The notes beneath the pieces were generated by a model. That model was not told the DNA's origin and did not search any database. It saw nothing but the letters and a program-made list of their open reading frames with translations. The translations under genes and the position numbers were made by a program. Shown piece after piece: positions 58,666-64,000 of a DNA stretch of 64,000 bases. Every line of letters starts with the position of its first letter. Within the stretch, counting starts at the first letter, position 1. Source of the stretch: Platerodrilus igneus. Lineage: Eukaryota > Arthropoda > Insecta > Coleoptera > Lycidae. The stretch lies in NCBI GenBank assembly GCA_036346225.1, contig JARFIW010001491.1:3596001-3660000 (forward strand), in the 5' to 3' direction.

Positions 58666-59963
58666 CACTAGTTTAATAATTATTCTTCACAGTGATAAAT
58701 ATTTACAGAATTGTGTTTACATTAACACTAACTTCATCAGTATTTGTAGGCACTAATTTAATCTTCTAAATATGACAAATTAAATGCTATTATAGCACTG
58801 GTATTACTGGTATTTTATTTATCTAACACACTTATAGCACAAGCAAATTCATCTTTACATTAATTTATGTATATCAAACGTTTAGTAGCACTGATTTCAA
58901 ACTAAAACTAATTTTTCCCATATGGGTTCACACATATGTGATATTCTCATTTCATAGTGAAACCCTTCGAGAACAACCCTATTGTTTTGTTGTACTTGTC
59001 GATCATCCTTTGTTACCAATAGACATATATGAGACTGTCTTTATTAAAACTGAATAAGTGTCCTTTAGAGAATGTTCCATATATTTTTTAATCGCTGTTA
59101 TAATATTGCATCCACACTTAGGTTATACCAGTAATATCATATTAACAAGATATTTTGAAGTAATATTGTCACATAAAAATTTTGGAGGGAAGGTGCTAAT
59201 AGGTAGTTATCGCAAGTATAACGCTAAAAATCCGTTAAAGCTAAATGTTACGTGATGGTTCAGATTAATGTATTTTATGTAGAAACACAAACTAGAGTTA
59301 TTGCATCCTACTATATTACCGTACGTAAAACCTAACCTTGAATGTGTGACAATTAATATTTAATTCCCGATTGATCTATTAATGACAATTCACAATTAAA
59401 AACTCAATAATAAATTACAAGGATACATTCAAGTTTTCAAAACTAACATCAAACTAATGTCAAATAGAACAAATACCGTCCGATATGTTGTACGCGTTAT
59501 TTTACGAAAATAGCAGACTGCGGCTATTTATTTACCATACGTAATGTCTGCATGCATGCACTTTTTGCTAAATTAGCAAAAATAGCATACGATAAATTTA
59601 GCGGTGATCATGCGATAACTGCCTATTGTCAAATTGCTATAAATTATCTACATAGTTGGTTTGTATTGGATAATAGTAAAATGCAATGATTATAATATTC
59701 AATTAGCATAATAGCCATCAGTCTTACAATTAGACCCATACAAAACATAGTCAAGTTCTGTAGCGCATTATATCTAAAACTATTGAATTCTTGAACTGAA
59801 TACAAAGGTCATTGCAGTATTACGCTCTGGGTTAGGGCATCAATTGCTACAACCTCCGTTTGGATGTAGATTGCTACAGATCAAATACCTCTTAACTCTT
59901 ACCTTATAAATTTTATGATTTAGGCAAATTTCTATGCCAAAGTTATAACAGATTTTTACTTAC

Positions 59964-60199
59964 TTCCTATTCCAGTAGTGTCCTAAAAGCATAAGGTAAA
60001 AAGAGGTGAGGGCGATAATTAGGTCACTCATCGACACACTCACAATAACGACACCACCGATATAAACACAACTGTCTTGGTTGAGCCTCGGTATGGAAGT
60101 GAAGTCTGTAATTCTCGCAGAAATAGTTCGAGGTACAATAAAGTTCCATGTCATTTTCCCAAGTACAATAAAAAAATATCCCCGAGGCAAGCTTAGCAT
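59964..60199 (-). other. Exon-like minus-strand open stretch, hydrophobic
   Basis: It reads ISARITDFTSIPRLNQDSCV, then YIGGVVIVSVSMSDLIIALT and SFYLMLLGHYWNRK, and is followed directly by a GTAAGT donor (59963-59958). The hydrophobic SMSDLIIAL region resembles a membrane helix, but no family is certain and no acceptor was fixed. Confidence 0.25.
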
Positions 60200-60449
60200 A
60201 TTTAAACTTATTAAATCATTCTAAATCTATGATGTAATTAGAACTTATAAACTAAATAGAACCGGATTCAGGAAACAAATGGAATTCCTTTAACTTTTAT
60301 GCAAAACACGGTAAATTTAATGAATATAAACGTGGAAACTGGTTATTCAATAACTGTTAAGGCCTGTTACAGGTTAATTCACTTAACACATAACTATCTC
60401 AAGTTTTAAGTATTGGAGGAGATGGTTAAAAATCTTTTTGTAGTATATT

Positions 60450-61998
60450 ATGAACTTTTTATTAACTCTGAATGTGGAACTGCCTCCAATTCTGAGAAAA
60501 ATATTTAAACCACATATTGCGAGTTGGGTGTGGAATGGTAGAAGCATGAAGCAAGTAGGCAAGCTAGAGAATTTGAAAATTGAAATGTATAGGCTAGCAT
60601 TAGATATAGTAAGGATTGGCGGAGTTCGGTGGTGGCCAGAGGCGGAAGGCTTTTTGGAGTAGAGACTTTAGGGTAATTCATACAGGTTCAGAGGAAGAAA
60701 ATTTGGGTGTGGTGATAGTTATGCAGAAAAAGATATTATACCGTGTAGAAAACTACTTTCAAAAGAAGAAAGAGTCCTCATGGTTAGATTAGAGTCTATA
60801 CCGCTAAATACAGTAATAATACAAGTAAGTATACATGCCCACCTCTAGCTATAGTGAGGAAGAGGTAGAAGTGATCTAAAAAGTATTGAAGATATACTAA
60901 GATTCGTAAAAGGATATGGAAATTTAATATTTATGAAAGATTTTAATGCAGTGGTAGGTGAGGATATGGAAGGAGTGGTGGTAGGTTTACTAGGGTTGGG
61001 CACGAGAAACGACAGGGGAAATTGGGTCAGTAAAATTTTGTGACAAATACTTGTTAAGACAACAGTTTAGGAATCAAGGAAACTACTACAAAAGATACCC
61101 AGAAGCAGATATATACCATCAGCACAACATAGTAATTATGAAAGCCGCTCTTACATTAAAAATTTGCAAAAAAAGGACTGAGAAACTGAAAGATAAAGAT
61201 ACCCACAAAAGATTTGAGAAAACGTCATACGAATTGCTGAAATACAGGGGGAAAATTTTTGCTACTAAGAAAAAGTACTAACAAAAAGAAAACAAGAAAC
61301 CGTGGGTAAACAAAAGATATTCTGAATTTAATAGAAGAAAGACGAAAATACAAAACGAAACAGGAAAACGGAGGTACAAAGCCATAAAATGGGAAATTGT
61401 TCGCCAATGCAGGAAAGTTACAGAACAATGCATCGATGAAAAGTGCAAATAGGTACAAACTAATATGGAAATAGCAAAGACAGACAAAGCATACAAACTA
61501 ATTAGCATGAATTTTGAGGATATAAAACAGTAATACAAAAATATAAAGGTCACGGGAGGAGACATCATTATAGAAACTGTAGAGAAAGTAGATAGCTGGA
61601 TATTTATATGCAAGAGAGGAACTAGAAGTACCAGGACAGGAGTCAGACAATGAAAATGATTTTTTGGGATATCCTATATATAGAGATGAGTTTGAACTAG
61701 CATTAGTGTGAAAAATATTAAGGCACCCACTATAGATAAGATGCAAGCAAAATGCCTCTGGACAAGCACTAGCAGAACATCTGTTCCAACTTGTAAGCCA
61801 TATATATGAGACAGGCGAGATCTCCAAAGATTTCAAATGTAACATCATAGTCACTATACCAAAAAAGAGAGGTGTGGATAGATGTGAAAATTTTCGAACA
61901 ATAAGTTTGACGGCACACATGTCAAAAACATTAACTAGAATTGTACAAAGACGGATGGAAAAACATGTTGATGAAATACTAGGAGAAGATTATTTTTA
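60450..61998 (+). pseudogene. LINE ORF2 fragment: endonuclease to start of reverse transcriptase
   Basis: Pieces in order: RSMKQVGKLENLKIEMYRLA (60540), VHTGSEEENLGV-like segment (60690), FNAVVGEDMEGVVVG (60940, catalytic D-N region), RYPEADIYHQHNIVIMKAAL (61080), a Lys/Glu-rich linker to RQCRKVTEQCIDEKCK (61440), then DKMQAKCLW and ENFRTISLTAHMSKTL in broken frames (61740-61930). It ends at EDYF about 61998. Many frameshifts. Craniofacial-protein-2-like/RTE-type. Confidence 0.7.
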
Positions 61999-62205
61999 AT
62001 TATTTATTTAATAATATACAGGATAACCATTACATAAAAGTATTACAATCTTATTGAACTTAAAAATACTATCAACCTACAAATAATTTACTAAGTTACT
62101 TGTAATTTGGGTTTAGGCGAAACAGGGGAACACGGGTGACCATTTTAGCTCTAAGAGTGATAATATAGAAAACAATAGAAACAGAAGAAAGCATGTATAT
62201 AGAGT

Positions 62206-62745
62206 TTATAATGTAAAATGAAAAAAATATTTGAAATACGCTTGTACCTCTTTGCACTGTACATCAATCCATTGCTCTTTAGCTTTCTTGCATTTGCGAA
62301 TACTTTCCCACTTTATGACTTTGTATCTCTGTTTTCCAGCTTCGTCCGCTCTGTTCGTCCTTCTTCTATTAAATTCAGTATATTTTTTGTTATCCACAAC
62401 TTCTTATTTTCTTTTTGTGTATACTCCAGAATATCTCTAGCCGCCATGTCTAAGCTGGATTTAATATATTCTGTTTCTACTTCCTTAGTATCAGAAATTT
62501 TCTCGATATCTTTTGGCAAATCATTTGACTTTTTTCAAATCTTTCGTGGATATCTTTACCTTTTAGTTTCTCAAAGTCAAAGTGCCTTTTTCCGTTCCTT
62601 TTTCTCAAACTTTTAAATTTATGAGCGTCCTTCATAATTACCATGTTGTGGTCAGTGTCTATATCTGCTTCTGGGTAGCTTCTACAATCTTTTACTTGAT
62701 TCCTAAATTGTTGTCTAACAAGATTGTAAACAATTTAAGCACGCT
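62206..62745 (-). pseudogene. Second LINE copy in inverted orientation
   Basis: Minus strand reads RSYPEADIDTDHNMVIMKDA, KDIEKISDTKEVETEYIKS, KNILNLIEEGRTERTK and YKVIKWESIRKCKKAKEQWI, matching 61060-61460 of the + copy segment by segment. It contains only this linker region. Together they form an imperfect inverted repeat separated by about 750 bp. Confidence 0.7.
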
Positions 62746-63062
62746 GTGTACTTGGGAGGTAATATGGTGGGTTCCCGTTACTTTCCACATCGCAGTAGTG
62801 TGTATAAGAATGCCATACCGACCCCTATGGTGTCTGCCGCTCCAAGTATCGAAAAAGCTGCTGCCTTCTTTCGGGGGACCTGTCTTAGTTTGGTTCTTCA
62901 CTAAAGACCCCACTAGTTTGGTTAAACCTGTAGTTTGGCTCTTTAGATCACTGGAACTTTCAAGCCATTTCATTCGTTCTAGTAAGCTAGAACTTCAAGG
63001 TGCAGGTCTATTCAGAACGGAGCATAGTTTTATGTCATTAAATTTAGAAGGTGATAGAGAAT
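62746..63062 (-). other. Unclassified higher-GC segment with open frames on both strands
   Basis: On the minus strand an open frame includes ERMKWLESSSDLKSQTTGLT, LVKNQTKTGPPKEGSSFFD and HRGRYGILIHTTAMWKVTGT; the + strand is open too. The composition differs from its surroundings. I recognise no family; a repeat-derived coding remnant is likely. Confidence 0.35.
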
Positions 63063-63348
63063 GAATTCCAAAATAGTTTTTTTATTGTATATTGGAACCT
63101 TTAAAGATTTTAAACACTGTTGAAATTTTAGGTTATTAACGTTGTAGTTGACACATAGTTGTCGTAACAGAAGTGTTTGAAATAGCTTTGTTTCTACATA
63201 TATTGCGATAAACTAATGTACAAATTATTTAAGATTAAACCCCACGCATTGTCAACCCTATAAATCTGACGTAACAAGGATTACGCCTCAAAGTGTATTA
63301 TATGAATAACGCCGGTTAGGTTCACAAACTAATCCTACATAAACTTAC

Positions 63349-63445
63349 CATGTGTATCATCAATGACCCAGTTTGTTGTGCTTCTCAGGGGTTGTTCAGG
63401 TGTTTGTTGTTTGGTTGGCAATGGTCTTTGTCGACGAAGCTCCAT
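63349..63445 (-). CDS. Candidate first coding exon of an unidentified minus-strand gene
   Basis: ATG at 63445-63443 opens MELRRQRPLPTKQQTPEQPL followed by RSTTNWVIDDTH, ending phase 1 at a perfect GTAAGT donor (63348-63343). Upstream 63446-63750 is GC-richer and could be 5' UTR/promoter. The next exon would lie at lower coordinates, towards the BAZ2 3' side; none could be placed. Protein not recognised. Confidence 0.4.
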
Positions 63446-64000
63446 AATTTTTTTATTTCGGTAACAGGATAGGGAACAAAGGAAGGTGAATCACTTCACC
63501 AACTCACATAACTCTACACTGGCACGTTCGTACTGACTGAAGGTCAGTAGTAAAGGTGCTGTTGTTTTCAATGCCTGGCTCCTACCAACTCTTGTTCCCT
63601 CTAACTGGTAAATGCAGCTGCACAACATTTGAGGTTTTTCACACCACAAATCGTAGGCAAATATCCTTAAAATGCGCGAGAACAAATCCCCATGGGATTT
63701 ACACGTGAAGCTTAAATTAAAAATAATAATAACGGAGGACTTTCCCATGCAGAGTTTAAAAATGCCCTGAACTTCAGACTAGAATGAAAAGGTGAAGTCA
63801 TATTAAAAAATGGCACAACATGTTATAACAGTTTATAAACACAATATTATAGGGTTAGATTGCTTTATGTATCGTGTTTATTCACAGGACATGTTTTTAA
63901 TTTAATTTCGAATAGAGCACATATACCCTAAACAGAGGTTTATGTCATGGTGATATAGGATGTGGAAAAGGGTTAACCTATAAAGAAATTGCCTTACATG
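63446..64000. other. Possible promoter/5' UTR of the minus-strand exon, then featureless
   Basis: 63450-63750 is GC-richer than average and open on the minus strand for 85 codons, but with no recognised domain. 63760-64000 is AT-rich and featureless. Confidence 0.3.

Larger units (their letters stand above)
57993..60449. other. Sequence after the HTH exon, no supported exon on the + strand
   Basis: AT-rich. I searched by eye for the next BAZ2 helical or DDT coding segments and found none. A minus-strand open stretch (59964-60199) is listed separately. Confidence 0.5.

Noticed and set aside
1..64000. CRISPR arrays, rRNA/tRNA genes, bacterial operons or riboswitches
   Set aside because: None seen; the exon-intron structure and element content are animal. 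The only tRNA-like sequences are the SINE heads.

Overview
The window is insect-type nuclear DNA. It is AT-rich, has spliceosomal introns of about 50-54 nt, and carries many degraded transposable elements. Its one recognisable host gene is the 5' half of a BAZ2-family chromatin gene (toutatis in Drosophila, BAZ2A/BAZ2B in vertebrates) on the + strand, from 6397 to at least 57490. I cannot name the species; a hemipteroid insect would fit, but that is a guess. Every exon assignment comes from reading frame, splice-site and family recognition by eye, with no alignment run.

Host gene: eleven conventional coding exons join with consistent phases: 6410-6512, 6566-6814, 24326-24947, 44450-44470 (a 21-nt microexon), 44525-44738, 44793-45036, 45087-45377, 45430-45747, 45798-45916, 57086-57240 and 57292-57490. 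They encode an Ala/Ser-rich N terminus, an AT-hook-like basic patch, an acidic Ser/Asp linker, the MBD/TAM domain and the start of a charged helix. A twelfth exon (57711-57992), open and in phase, adds a CENP-B/pipsqueak-type helix-turn-helix. That domain is not part of the usual BAZ2 architecture and is the most interesting item here. The DDT, PHD and bromodomain exons are not seen before the window ends.

Introns: seven are 50-54 nt, one is 220 nt, and three are 17.5, 19.5 and 11.2 kb. The large ones are filled with mobile elements. Intron 2 (6815-24325) holds a Tc1/mariner element with about 610-bp terminal repeats, endonuclease and C-terminal pieces of LINEs, LINE ORF1 zinc knuckles, and a long LINE whose reverse-transcriptase active-site box is split by a 2.7-kb hAT with an 8-bp target duplication. 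A truncated mariner-like copy lies at its end. Intron 3 (24948-44449) holds a mariner, an internally deleted Ty3/gypsy-like element, a tRNA-derived SINE with a 14-bp target duplication, a long degraded LINE, three more Tc1/mariner-superfamily relics and two fold-back sequences. Intron 9 (45917-57085) holds an almost intact Crypton tyrosine-recombinase element with its own 60-nt intron, LINE and transposase 3' fragments, a fold-back, and a processed pseudogene of a USP16/USP45-type deubiquitinase split by a TA-flanked 2.1-kb insertion.

Flanks: 1-6396 holds mariner, SINE and LTR-element remnants. 58005-64000 holds a pair of LINE fragments in inverted orientation and a candidate minus-strand first coding exon at 63349-63445. 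A second candidate minus-strand first exon lies in a CpG-rich patch at 14364-14398. No rRNA or tRNA gene, CRISPR array or bacterial-type operon was seen.
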